Part shown: one piece after another, positions 26,276 to 37,011 of the stretch
Position numbering within the stretch: the first letter of the stretch is position 1
Layout of the letters: every line of letters starts with the position of its first letter
Source of the DNA: Bordetella genomosp. 1
GTDB taxonomy: Bacteria > Pseudomonadota > Gammaproteobacteria > Burkholderiales > Burkholderiaceae_B
Direction of reading: 5' to 3'
Assembly (NCBI RefSeq): GCF_002261335.1
Contig: NZ_NEVL01000001.1
Span: forward strand, 124,001-188,000
DNA length: 64,000 bases
The notes under the pieces: model-generated
What the model saw: only the letters and a program-made list of their open reading frames with translations
Databases searched by the model: none
Told to the model about the DNA's origin: nothing
Made by a program: the position numbers and the translations under genes

Positions 26276-27883
26276 TCAGGCCTTGTCTCCGAAAACCTTG
26301 CCGCCGTGCTCGCGCATGGCGTGGAATTTCACATCCGGATACAGCTCTTCGGCGACCCGCAGTTGCGCGGGCGACCCAATCAGGAATGCCGCGGCATCGA
26401 CCACATCATAGGCGATGTGGGCAGCGTTGGCATCCATGAACTTGCGCAGCGCACGGGGATCCTCGGAGGTGATCCAGCGCGCCATCGTGTAGCGCGAAGG
26501 CATCATGCGCGCCTCCACGCCGTATTCGGTTTTGAGCCGATGCGCCACCACTTCGAACTGCAGCTGGCCGACCGCGCCGAGCAGCAGCGAGCCGCCGGCG
26601 GCTTCGGGACGGAACACCTGGATGGCGCCCTCCTCGCCGAGCTGGGTCAGGCCCACGCGCAGCTGTTTGGTGCGCAACGGATCTTTGACTTCGACCGCCT
26701 GGAACAGTTCCGGCGCGAAGAACGGCAGGCCGGTGAAGTGCAGGCTCTCGCCTTCGGTGAGCACGTCGCCGAGTTGCAGCACGCCGTGGTTCGGAATCCC
26801 GATCACGTCGCCGGCATAGGCCTCGTCGAGCAGCTCGCGGCGTTGCGACAGGAACGACACCACGTTGTTGGGCCGCATTTCCTTGTTGGTGCGGGCCACC
26901 TTCAGGCGCATGCCGCGCTCGAAGCGGCCCGAGCTCACGCGCACGAACGCGACGCGGTCGCGGTGGGCGGGGTCCATGTTGGCCTGCACCTTGAACACCA
27001 CGCCGGTGAACTTGGGTTCTTCCGGCTTGACCTCGCGTTCGAGCGCGGCGCGCGCGCCCGGGGGCGGCGCCATCTCGACCAGGGCGTCGAGCACTTCCTG
27101 GACGCCGAAGTTGTTGATGGCCGAGCCGAAGAACACCGGCGTCTGCTGGCCCGCGAGGAACGCCTCGTGGTCGAAGGCGGGCGCGGCTTCGGTGATCAGC
27201 TCGATCTCGCCCGAGGCCTGTTCGAAGGCCTGGCCGAAGCGCTCGGCGATGGCCGGGTTGCCCAGGCCTTCGATGAATTCGTCGTCGTCGCCGCGGCGCT
27301 CCTGGCCGGCGCGGAACAGGCGCATGCGGTCGCGGCGAATGTCGAACACGCCGCCGAACGCCTTGCCCATGCCCACGGGCCACGAGAACGGCACCGCGTC
27401 CATGCCGAGGTGCGATTCGATTTCCGACAGCAGCTCGAGCGGCTCCCGCACCTCGCGGTCCATCTTGTTGATGAACGTGATGATGGGCGTGTTGCGCGCG
27501 CGGCAGACCTGCAGCAGACGGATGGTCTGCGGCTCCACGCCGTTGGCCGCGTCGATCACCATCAGCGCCGCGTCGACCGCGGTGAGCACCCGATAGGTGT
27601 CTTCGGAGAAGTCCTGGTGACCCGGGGTGTCGAGCAGGTTGATGACGCAGTCGCGATACTCCATCTGCATCACCGACGAGGCCACCGAGATGCCACGCTG
27701 CTTTTCGATCTCCATCCAGTCGGACGAGGCATGGCGGGAGGCCTTGCGTGCCTTCACGCTGCCGGCGATCTGGATCGCGCCTGCGAACAGCAGGAGCTTT
27801 TCGGTAAGCGTGGTCTTGCCCGCGTCGGGGTGGGAGACGATGGCGAACGTGCGTCGCCGCGCGACTTCTTGGGGAATGTTCAT
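26276..27883 (-). CDS. prfC: Peptide chain release factor 3
   Basis: A 535-residue translational GTPase that recycles RF1/RF2 after termination. G1 is SHPDAGKTT, the switch region contains QRGISVASS, G3 is DTPGHQDF and G4 NKMD (FINKMDREVREP). Domains II and III follow to the end. Length is typical. It leads the unknown membrane-anchored gene. Confidence 0.95.
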   Translation of the reverse strand: MNIPQEVARRRTFAIVSHPDAGKTTLTEKLLLFAGAIQIAGSVKARKASRHASSDWMEIEKQRGISVASSVMQMEYRDCVINLLDTPGHQDFSEDTYRVLTAVDAALMVIDAANGVEPQTIRLLQVCRARNTPIITFINKMDREVREPLELLSEIESHLGMDAVPFSWPVGMGKAFGGVFDIRRDRMRLFRAGQERRGDDDEFIEGLGNPAIAERFGQAFEQASGEIELITEAAPAFDHEAFLAGQQTPVFFGSAINNFGVQEVLDALVEMAPPPGARAALEREVKPEEPKFTGVVFKVQANMDPAHRDRVAFVRVSSGRFERGMRLKVARTNKEMRPNNVVSFLSQRRELLDEAYAGDVIGIPNHGVLQLGDVLTEGESLHFTGLPFFAPELFQAVEVKDPLRTKQLRVGLTQLGEEGAIQVFRPEAAGGSLLLGAVGQLQFEVVAHRLKTEYGVEARMMPSRYTMARWITSEDPRALRKFMDANAAHIAYDVVDAAAFLIGSPAQLRVAEELYPDVKFHAMREHGGKVFGDKA

Positions 27884-27934
27884 GGTCGGTGGATTGTACA
27901 GAGGCGCTCTGTGCGCCCCTCACGGCAACTCAGC

Positions 27935-28564
27935 TCAGGAATGGCGGCGGAACGAAGCAAGAAACACACCCGCCACGATGAACAGCGAGCCGAACACGCG
28001 ATTCATCCAGCGGATGTGGCGCGCTTCGCGCAGCAGGCGCAGCACCTTGGCCGCCAGCAGCGTGTACACGCCCATGGCCACCAGATCGGTGAAGGCCAGC
28101 GTGCCGGCCAGCGCCGCATACTGCGCGGTGAGCGGCTGGCCCGGGTCGACGAACTGCGGCACCACGGCCAGCAGGAACACCGTGCCCTTGGGATTCATCG
28201 TGTTGATCAGGAAGCCCCGCAACACCAGCTCGCGGATCGAGGCGCGCTTGGGATCGCCCGCATCGACGGCCACCGGGGCGGCGTCGGTGCGGATCTGGCG
28301 CCAGCCCAGATAGATCAGGTAGGCCACACCGAGATACTTGACGACGGTGAACGCCAGCTCCGACGTGGCCAGCACCGCGCCCAGGCCCACCGCCACCACC
28401 AGGAACTGGAACAGGATGCCGGCGATCAGGCCGGCCGTGTTCCAGTAGCCGCGGGCGAAGCCGTACTTCAGCCCGGACGACATGGCCGAGATGGCGCCCG
28501 CGCCGGGCGAAAACGAGATCGCCCAGGAGGCGACAAAAAAGGTCAGCCAGGTGGATAGCGTCAT
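27935..28564 (-). CDS. LysE/RhtB-family amino-acid exporter
   Basis: A 209-residue protein with about six membrane helices. It begins MTLSTWLTFFVASWAISFSP with the family SPGAG motif and has the conserved NPKGTVFLLAVVPQF segment. The family exports homoserine, threonine, lysine or homoserine lactones; which one is not decidable here. It lies between prfC and rhlE on the same strand. Confidence 0.87.
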   Translation of the reverse strand: MTLSTWLTFFVASWAISFSPGAGAISAMSSGLKYGFARGYWNTAGLIAGILFQFLVVAVGLGAVLATSELAFTVVKYLGVAYLIYLGWRQIRTDAAPVAVDAGDPKRASIRELVLRGFLINTMNPKGTVFLLAVVPQFVDPGQPLTAQYAALAGTLAFTDLVAMGVYTLLAAKVLRLLREARHIRWMNRVFGSLFIVAGVFLASFRRHS

Positions 28565-28603
28565 GTGGGACTCGGGACTGGGTGTGGGGTCGGGGCTGCG
28601 ATA

Positions 28604-30130
28604 TTACTTGCCCAGCAACACGCCGCGGCCGGGGCCACGGTTGTTGCCGCCACCGCGCGGCGCATCGCTGCGCGCGCCGGCCGGACGGGCGCGGGCGGCA
28701 TCGCCACCTTGCCCGTGGCGCGGCGCCGCGGCGCGGCCGCCATCGCGGGGAGCGTCATGGCGGCGATCGCCACCCTGGCCCGCCGGACGGGCCGCGGGCT
28801 TGCCCTGACCCTGGCCCTGGCCCTGACGGGCCTGGCCTGCCGGGCGCCCTTCGCCGCGCGGCGCGCTCGAACGCTGGCCACGGCCGGCGTCGCGGCCACC
28901 GCGGCCACCGCCCGGTCGGCCACGGCCAAAGCCGCGCTCTTCGTCTTCGTCGTCGCGCTCGCGTTCGGCCGACACGCCCACGGGCGGGGTCCAGTCGGGC
29001 ACGGTCTTGCGTTCGATGGTCTTCTTGATGAGGCGCTCGATGGCCTTGAGCAGCTTCACTTCGCTCTCGTCGACCAGCGACACGGCGGCGCCGGTCGCGC
29101 CGGCACGGCCGGTGCGGCCGATGCGGTGCACGTAGTCTTCCGGCACGTTGGGCAGTTCGAAGTTCACGACCTGCGGCAGCTGGTCGATGTCCAGGCCGCG
29201 GGCGGCGATGTCGGTGGCCACCAGCACGGTGACCGTGCTGTCCTTGAAGCCGGCCAGCGCGCGGGTGCGGGCCGACTGGCTCTTGTTGCCGTGGATCGCG
29301 GCGGCGGTCAGGCCGTCCTTGACCAGCTTTTCGGCCAGGCGGTTGGCGCCGTGCTTGGTGCGGGTGAACACCAGCACCTGGTGCCAGCCGCTTTCGCGGA
29401 TCAGATGGCTGACCAGGTCGCGCTTGTGGTGCTGGGCGACCATGTGCACGGTCTGGGTCACCAGCTCGGTGGCGGTGTTGCGCGGCGTGACCGAGACTTC
29501 GCCCGGATTGCGCAGCACGCCGTGGGCGAGCTGGCGGATCTCATCGGAGAACGTGGCCGAGAACAGCAGGTTCTGGCGTTGCTTGGGCAACAGCGCGAGC
29601 ACCTTGCGGATGTCGCGGATGAAGCCCATGTCGAGCATGCGGTCGGCTTCGTCCAGCACCAGGATCTCGACGCCGGACAGGTCGACGGTCTTTTGACCGG
29701 CATGGTCCAGCAGGCGGCCGGGGGTGGCCACCAGGATGTCGAGATTCTTGCGCAGGGCCGAGATCTGCGGATTGATGTTCACGCCGCCGAACATGACCAT
29801 CGAGGTCAGGCCGGTGTGCTTGCCATAGACCTGCACCGATTCGGCCACCTGGGCGGTCAGCTCGCGGGTGGGCGTCAGGATCAGGCAGCGCGGGCGGCCG
29901 GGCTTGCGCAGCGCCGGCTTGCTGTTCGAGAGCAGGTGCAGGATGGGCAGCGTGAAGCCGGCGGTCTTGCCGGTGCCGGTCTGGGCGGCGGCGAGCAGGT
30001 CGCCGCCTTGCAGCACCAGCGGGATCGCCTGGGCCTGAATGGGCGTGGGGGCGGTATAGCCGGTATCGGCGATCGCGCGCAAAAGCGAATCAGCCAGCCC
30101 GAGGTCGGCGAAAGTGGAAGAGGTAGTCAA
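28604..30130 (-). CDS. rhlE: DEAD-box RNA helicase RhlE
   Basis: A 508-residue helicase for rRNA and mRNA remodelling. The Q motif ([10 protein letters not shown]...[10 protein letters not shown]), Walker [36 protein letters not shown] and the C-terminal [10 protein letters not shown] are all present. The last 110 residues are an Arg/Gly-rich RNA-binding tail. I chose a TTG start at 30128-30130 (MTTSSTF) because GGAG lies seven bases upstream and family N-termini agree; no ATG is available nearby. Leader of about 150 nt. Confidence 0.9.
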   Translation of the reverse strand: MTTSSTFADLGLADSLLRAIADTGYTAPTPIQAQAIPLVLQGGDLLAAAQTGTGKTAGFTLPILHLLSNSKPALRKPGRPRCLILTPTRELTAQVAESVQVYGKHTGLTSMVMFGGVNINPQISALRKNLDILVATPGRLLDHAGQKTVDLSGVEILVLDEADRMLDMGFIRDIRKVLALLPKQRQNLLFSATFSDEIRQLAHGVLRNPGEVSVTPRNTATELVTQTVHMVAQHHKRDLVSHLIRESGWHQVLVFTRTKHGANRLAEKLVKDGLTAAAIHGNKSQSARTRALAGFKDSTVTVLVATDIAARGLDIDQLPQVVNFELPNVPEDYVHRIGRTGRAGATGAAVSLVDESEVKLLKAIERLIKKTIERKTVPDWTPPVGVSAERERDDEDEERGFGRGRPGGGRGGRDAGRGQRSSAPRGEGRPAGQARQGQGQGQGKPAARPAGQGGDRRHDAPRDGGRAAAPRHGQGGDAARARPAGARSDAPRGGGNNRGPGRGVLLGK

Positions 30131-30542
30131 AAACAACTCCAGCGGCAGCCTGTCGCTCAAGTTGAGTGACTCCAATCCAGGCAACGTGTGAGGAGATAAA
30201 AGGAGGATCCGGCCTGTGCCGGACGGGGCGGCGGGGCGCCCCGAATGACGTGTGCCGATTGGCACTGCACACGGGGTCGAATTGTAGCCGAAGCCCGGGC
30301 ACGCGCCACGGCGGCGGCGCCACATTTGTAACCATGCAAGACCGGAAGGCATGATCCGGCGCGCCACGGTGCGGCAATTGGGGGCCGACGCCACGGCGGC
30401 CATGCCGCCGTGGCGGTCGGGTCCGCGCGATACCGAAGGTAACCAGCGCCGTTTGCGGGGGCCGCGGCGGCAGGTGAGAATCCCGCGCAGCCGGCGTGAC
30501 CCGTGTGCGCCGCCGACCCCGCTCTTGCCCGAGGATGCTCTC
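30131..30542. other. Intergenic region between rhlE and the murein amidase
   Basis: 412 bp between two divergent genes that both start with TTG. It holds the rhlE -10 (30281-30286) and a GC-rich part before the amidase. No further gene is seen. Confidence 0.6.
30281..30286 (-). promoter_or_regulatory. Putative rhlE -10 element
   Basis: TACAAT on the minus strand, about 150 nt before the TTG start; the -35 is weak. A small hairpin (GTGTGC / GCACAC) follows in the leader. Confidence 0.5.
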
Positions 30543-31280
30543 TTGTCTCGTACGCTGGCACGTCGCGCCTGGTGCGCATCGCTGTTCCTGGCCGGCGCCG
30601 CCTGCGCGGCCGCGCCCGTCATGGCCGCGGCGGCCGCCGCCGCACATTCCGCCGCGCAGCCGGCGCACGTCGTGGTCGACACCGGCCACACGCCCAAGCG
30701 GCCCGGCGCGACCGGCGCGAGCGGCCGGGTCGAATACCTCTACAACCTGGACCTCACCAACGCGATCGCCCGGGAGCTCACCCTGCGCGGCGTGCGCGTC
30801 TCGCGCGTGGCGGCCGACGGCAAGGAGATCGCCCTGACCGAGCGCGCGACCCGCGTGCCCGGTGCGGACTTCTTCCTGTCCGTCCATCACGACTCGATGC
30901 AGCAGCACTACATCGACGCCGGGCGGCAGCGCGAGTTCGCCGGTTTTGCGATCTTCGTGTCGACCCGGAACCCGCGCTACGAGGAGAGCCTGCGTTGCGC
31001 GCGGGCGATCGGCGAGCAGTTGCTGGCGGCCGGGGAAAAGCCGTCTGAATACCACGCGGAGCCGATCGAGGGCGAGAACCGTCCGTTCGTCGATCGGCGG
31101 CTTGGCATCCACCGTTACGACGGCCTGGCCGTGTTGCGCACCGCGCCGATGGCGGCGGTGCTGGTGGAGGCGGGTGTGATCGTCAACCCCGACGAGGAAG
31201 CGCGGTTGGCCCGGCCGGACACCATCGAGACGCTGGCCGGCGCGGTCGCGCAAGGCGCGGCGGCCTGCCAGGCCTCCTGA
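30543..31280 (+). CDS. N-acetylmuramoyl-L-alanine amidase (Amidase_3), periplasmic
   Basis: A zinc amidase that removes stem peptides from murein. The 245-residue protein has a signal peptide ([20 protein letters not shown]...). Zinc ligands are visible in VVDTGHTPK, the Glu in SGRVEYLYN, and the His in LSVHHDS; the catalytic Glu is in [10 protein letters not shown] chose TTG at 30543-30545, with GAGGA seven bases upstream; in-frame codons further upstream read as noise. Shorter than AmiC, without an AMIN domain. It converges on the oligopeptide transporter. Confidence 0.85.
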   Translation: MSRTLARRAWCASLFLAGAACAAAPVMAAAAAAAHSAAQPAHVVVDTGHTPKRPGATGASGRVEYLYNLDLTNAIARELTLRGVRVSRVAADGKEIALTERATRVPGADFFLSVHHDSMQQHYIDAGRQREFAGFAIFVSTRNPRYEESLRCARAIGEQLLAAGEKPSEYHAEPIEGENRPFVDRRLGIHRYDGLAVLRTAPMAAVLVEAGVIVNPDEEARLARPDTIETLAGAVAQGAAACQAS

Positions 31281-31365
31281 ACGCGGCGGCCGTGCCGCGA
31301 TGCCGTGCCGTCGCCGGGACCATCGCGGCCATCGCCCGCCTCGTGTCCGCGGCCGGCCGCGCTGG

Positions 31366-33093
<1,728 letters not shown>

Positions 33094-33109
33094 GCGCGTT
33101 CCTGCTGCG

Positions 33110-34054
33110 TCAGCGCAGTTTGGGGTTGAGCGCGTCGCGCAGCCAGTCACCGAGCAGGTTGACCGACAGCACCAGCGCCACCAGGGCGATGCCCGGGAAG
33201 ATCGAGATCCACCACATGCCCGAGAACAGATAGCTGTTGCCGATGCGGATCAGCGTGCCCAGCGAGGGCGCCGTGGGCGGCACGCCCACGCCGAGAAACG
33301 ACAGCGTCGCCTCCGTGATGATGGCCACCGCGAGGTGGATGGTGGCGATTACCAGCACCGGGCCCATCACGTTGGGCAGGATGTGGCGGCGCAGGATCGT
33401 GAACGGGCGGATGCCGATCAGGCGCGCCGCCTGCACGTATTCCTTGTTGCGCTCGACCAGGGTCGAGCCGCGCACGGTGCGCGCGTACTGCACCCAGCCG
33501 GAGATGCCGATGGCGAAGATCAGCACGTAGAGCGCGAGCTGGTCATGCATGTCGCGCGGCAGCAGGCCGCGCGCCACGCCATCGATCAGCAGCGCCACCA
33601 GGATGGCCGGGAACGACAGCTGCACGTCGGCCACGCGCATGATGAAGCTGTCGACGCGGCCGCCGGCGTAGCCGCTGATGAGCCCGAGCGTCACGCCCAG
33701 CACCATCGAGAACAGCACGGAGGCGAAGCCCACCAGCAGCGACACGCGCGCGCCGTAGAGGATGGCCGACAGGATGTCGCGGCCCTGGTCGTCGGTGCCG
33801 AGCAGGAAGGCGGCGCTCCCTTCCTCGGCCCAGGCCGGCGGCGTGTTGGCGTCCATGATGTTGAGCGACGCGAGGTCGAACGGGTTGTGCGGCGCGATGA
33901 GGGGCGCGCATACGGCGCCCAGCACGATCAGCAGGGTGACGCTGGCCGAGATCACGGCGCCGGGCGAGCGCTTGAAGCTGTGCCAGAGGTCGCTGTCGGC
34001 GGCGCGCGCCAGCCACGAACTCAGGCGCGAAGGGGCGGCGATGGGAGTGGTCAT
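33110..34054 (-). CDS. Oligopeptide ABC transporter permease, DppC type
   Basis: A 314-residue inner-membrane permease. It has the N-terminal helix VTLLIVLGAVCAPLIAPHNPF, the DppC-type LGTDDQGRDILSAILYGAR stretch, and the EAA loop QAARLIGIRPFTILRRHILP. Lies between the DppB-type permease and the fused ATPase, ten bases after the former. Confidence 0.9.
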   Translation of the reverse strand: MTTPIAAPSRLSSWLARAADSDLWHSFKRSPGAVISASVTLLIVLGAVCAPLIAPHNPFDLASLNIMDANTPPAWAEEGSAAFLLGTDDQGRDILSAILYGARVSLLVGFASVLFSMVLGVTLGLISGYAGGRVDSFIMRVADVQLSFPAILVALLIDGVARGLLPRDMHDQLALYVLIFAIGISGWVQYARTVRGSTLVERNKEYVQAARLIGIRPFTILRRHILPNVMGPVLVIATIHLAVAIITEATLSFLGVGVPPTAPSLGTLIRIGNSYLFSGMWWISIFPGIALVALVLSVNLLGDWLRDALNPKLR

Positions 34055-34063
34055 GGCGTGTCC

Positions 34064-35035
34064 TTATTTGCTTTGCACGCGCAGCCGCGGATCGACGGCG
34101 AAGTACAACAGGTCGACGATCAGATTGATCACCACGAAGAAGAACGCGATCAGCACCAGGTAGGCGGCCATGACCGGAATGTCGACCATGCTGATCGCCT
34201 GGATGAACAGCAGCCCCATGCCGGGCCACTGGAACACCGTCTCGGTGATGATGGCGAAGGCGATGATGGAGCCCAGCTGCAGGCCGGTGATGGTGATCAC
34301 CGGCACCATGGTGTTTTTCAGCGCGTGGCGCACGTTGATGAGGCGTTCGGGCAGGCCGCGCGCGCGGCAGAACTTGATGAAATCGGTGCGCAGCACCTCC
34401 AGCATCTCGGCCCGCACCAGGCGCATGATGAGCGTCATCTGGAACAGGGCCAGCGTGATCGCCGGCAGGATCAGCGCGGCGAGTCCCGACGGCGTCAACA
34501 GCCCGGTCGTCCACCAGCCCAGCGACAGCACCTCGCCGCGGCCGAAGCTCGGCAGCCAGCGCAGCTGCACGCCGAACACCAGGATCAGCAGGATGCCGAT
34601 CAGGAAGGTGGGCAGCGAGATGCCCGCGAGCGACAGCGCCATGAAGGCCTTGGACAGCACGCCATGGCGTCGCAGCGCGGTGTAGATGCCCATCGGAATG
34701 CCGAAGGCCAGCGCCATCAGCGCCGACACGAACGAGAGCTCGAGCGTGGCGGGCAGGCGCTCTTCGATCAGGTCGGACACCGGCCGCCGGTGGCGATAGG
34801 AGATGCCGAAGTCGCCCTGCGCTGCGTTGGCGACGAAGCGGGCGTACTGCACCACGAAGGGATCGTTCAGCCCGAGCTGCTGGCGCAACTCCGCGCGCTG
34901 CGCGTCGGTGGTGTCCTGGCCGACCATGCTGGCGATCGGGTCACCCACGTAGCGGAACATCGAGAAGGCGATCAACGCGACCGCCAGCATGACCAACAGC
35001 GACTGGAACAGGCGCCGCGCAATGAAACCTAGCAT
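34064..35035 (-). CDS. Oligopeptide ABC transporter permease, DppB type
   Basis: A 323-residue permease starting MLGFIARRLFQSLLVMLAVA, the usual DppB opening. The early FRYVGDPI stretch, the DFGISYRHRRPVSDLI loop and the EAA loop CRARGLPERLINVRHALKN are typical. With the DppC-type partner it forms the channel. Confidence 0.9.
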   Translation of the reverse strand: MLGFIARRLFQSLLVMLAVALIAFSMFRYVGDPIASMVGQDTTDAQRAELRQQLGLNDPFVVQYARFVANAAQGDFGISYRHRRPVSDLIEERLPATLELSFVSALMALAFGIPMGIYTALRRHGVLSKAFMALSLAGISLPTFLIGILLILVFGVQLRWLPSFGRGEVLSLGWWTTGLLTPSGLAALILPAITLALFQMTLIMRLVRAEMLEVLRTDFIKFCRARGLPERLINVRHALKNTMVPVITITGLQLGSIIAFAIITETVFQWPGMGLLFIQAISMVDIPVMAAYLVLIAFFFVVINLIVDLLYFAVDPRLRVQSK

Positions 35036-35106
35036 CTATCGGGCCCTGGAAAGAAGAGACGGCGGTCCGCGGCGCGGCGCCGCGGACCCTTACCCTGCGT
35101 GCCGCC

Positions 35107-36714
35107 TTACGGCATCACGACGCTGCGCAGGTCCAGCACGTCGTCGGGACGCTGGGTCACCTGCACGCCTTCCTTCACGCCCCAGGACATCGGCTGCTGG
35201 TGCAGCGGCAGATAGCCGAAGTCCTTGCGCACGATCTCGAAGGCTTCCTTGATCATGGCATTGCGCTTGGTCTGGTCGGTTTCGGCGCCGATCTTGCGGG
35301 TGAGTTCGTCGACCTGCTTGTTGCAGTAGCCGCCGAGGTTGAACTGCCCCGCGGCCGACTTCGCGTCGCGGCAGGCGGCGAGGTTGAGCAGCGCGTTGTG
35401 CGCGTCGCTCGAGCTCGGCGTCCAGCCCAGCATGTACATGCTGGTCTGGTTGCCCGCCTGCAGCAGGATCTTGCCGAAGTACTTCGACTTGGTCTGGGCC
35501 AGCAGATTGATCTTGATGCCCACGCGCGCCAGCATGCCGGCGACCGCCTGGCACACCTTTTCGTCGTTGACGTAGCGATCGTTCGGGCAGTCGAGCGTGA
35601 CGGTGAAGCCCTTGGGATAGCCCGCCTCCGCCAGCAGTTTCTTGGCGCGGTCGACGTCGGGCTTGAACGGCGCACCGTAGGAGTCGTCGTAGCCGTTGAT
35701 GGCGGTGGCGACCAGCGAGCCGAGCGGCTTGGCGGCGCCGCGCATGATCTTGTCGTTGATGGCCTTGGTGTCGACCGCGAGCACCACGGCCTCGCGCACC
35801 TTCGCATCCTTGAAGGGGTTCTTGCCCTTGACGTCGGAGAACAGCAGCTCGTCGCGGTCCTGGTCCATGCCGATGAAGATCGCGCGCGCCTCGGGCGCGG
35901 TGAGCGGCTTCACGCCCTTGGCGTCTTCGAGCCGCTTCCAGTCCTGGACCGGCACCGGCTGCACCACGTCCATCTCGCCGGAGATCAGCGCGGCCACGCG
36001 CGTCGCTTCCTGCGCGATGGGCTGGAAGATGACCTCGGTGACGTTGGTCTTGATGTCCTTGTTCCAGTAGCCGTCGAAGCGCTTGAGCGTGGTCTTCACG
36101 TCGGGCTGGCGTTCGCCCAGCACGAACGGGCCGGTGCCGTTGGCGTGCAGGTTGGCGTAGTTGCCCTGGTTGTCGCCCTTCACGTTGGTGGCTTCGGTGG
36201 TCTTGTTTTTCTCGGACCATGATTTGCTCATGATGTAGAGAAAGGTCCACTCGCGCGGCAGGATCGGGTTGGGCGTGGGCGTGGTGACTTCGATGGTGTG
36301 GTCGTCGATCTTGCGGATGTCCGACGCCTTCGCGCCGTAGCCCTTCATGTCGGAGCCCGGCGTGAGGCTGCGCTTCCACGAGAAGATCACGTCGTCGGCC
36401 GTGAACGGCGAGCCGTCGTGGAACTTGACGTTTTTGCGCAGCTTGAAGATCCACTTGGTGGGCTCGGGATTCTCCCAGCTCTCGGCCAGCATGGGCGTGA
36501 GCTTGAGGTTGCCGTCGTAGCCGGCCAGCGTCTCGTAGATGTTGCCCTGGAACCCCAGCGTGAAGGTTTCGTTGAGGGCCATCGGATCCATCGACGTGGC
36601 GTCGCCCTGGTATGACCAGCGCAGCGTCTTGGCCTCGACCTGGAATGCCAGGCCGGTGCAGGCACACAGCGCCAGGGCCATGGCCGTTCGCTTCATGTTC
36701 GGTTTGATACGCAT
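35107..36714 (-). CDS. Oligopeptide/dipeptide-binding periplasmic protein (SBP family 5)
   Basis: A receptor of 535 residues. The signal peptide (MRIKPNMKRTAMALALCACTGLAFQVEA) is followed by TLRWSYQGDATSMDP and the family segment KFHDGSPFTADDVIFSWKR. Start chosen at 36712-36714 because GGAG lies about ten bases upstream; the Met at 36696 has no ribosome site. First gene of the operon, with a strong promoter about 240 bp upstream, giving an unusually long leader. The peptide ligand is unknown. Confidence 0.9.
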   Translation of the reverse strand: MRIKPNMKRTAMALALCACTGLAFQVEAKTLRWSYQGDATSMDPMALNETFTLGFQGNIYETLAGYDGNLKLTPMLAESWENPEPTKWIFKLRKNVKFHDGSPFTADDVIFSWKRSLTPGSDMKGYGAKASDIRKIDDHTIEVTTPTPNPILPREWTFLYIMSKSWSEKNKTTEATNVKGDNQGNYANLHANGTGPFVLGERQPDVKTTLKRFDGYWNKDIKTNVTEVIFQPIAQEATRVAALISGEMDVVQPVPVQDWKRLEDAKGVKPLTAPEARAIFIGMDQDRDELLFSDVKGKNPFKDAKVREAVVLAVDTKAINDKIMRGAAKPLGSLVATAINGYDDSYGAPFKPDVDRAKKLLAEAGYPKGFTVTLDCPNDRYVNDEKVCQAVAGMLARVGIKINLLAQTKSKYFGKILLQAGNQTSMYMLGWTPSSSDAHNALLNLAACRDAKSAAGQFNLGGYCNKQVDELTRKIGAETDQTKRNAMIKEAFEIVRKDFGYLPLHQQPMSWGVKEGVQVTQRPDDVLDLRSVVMP

Positions 36715-36958
36715 AGCCCTCGTACTCCGTGATGCCGCGGCGGCGCGGCTGGATTGGCAGAGCCCGGCCTGCGCACGTGCGCGGCCGGGGTATGGCGTAC
36801 AGCTAGGGAACGGGGAAGAAAGACGACAAGACAGGGAGGAAGACGGCCGCGCGTGCGAGACGGGACCGTGGGGCGTGCATGGGCGCTGCGCAGGACTTCG
36901 ACGACACGATGTACCCAACCCCTTGAATGACGAAGGATCCCTTGTCCTCGTCGTGTAG

Positions 36959-36992
36959 GCGCATCTTATCGATGCGCTCGTTTAAGCGTCAA
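36959..36992 (-). promoter_or_regulatory. Sigma70 promoter of the peptide transporter operon with operator-like palindrome
   Basis: On the minus strand -35 TTGACG and -10 TAAGAT are separated by 18 bp, a strong match. A palindrome with arms GCGCATC and GATGCGC (36959-36977) covers the -10, so a repressor or initiation-site binding protein is likely. The predicted leader is about 240 nt. Confidence 0.7.
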
Positions 36993-37011
36993 TCGTTTTG
37001 GATTGGGGTTA

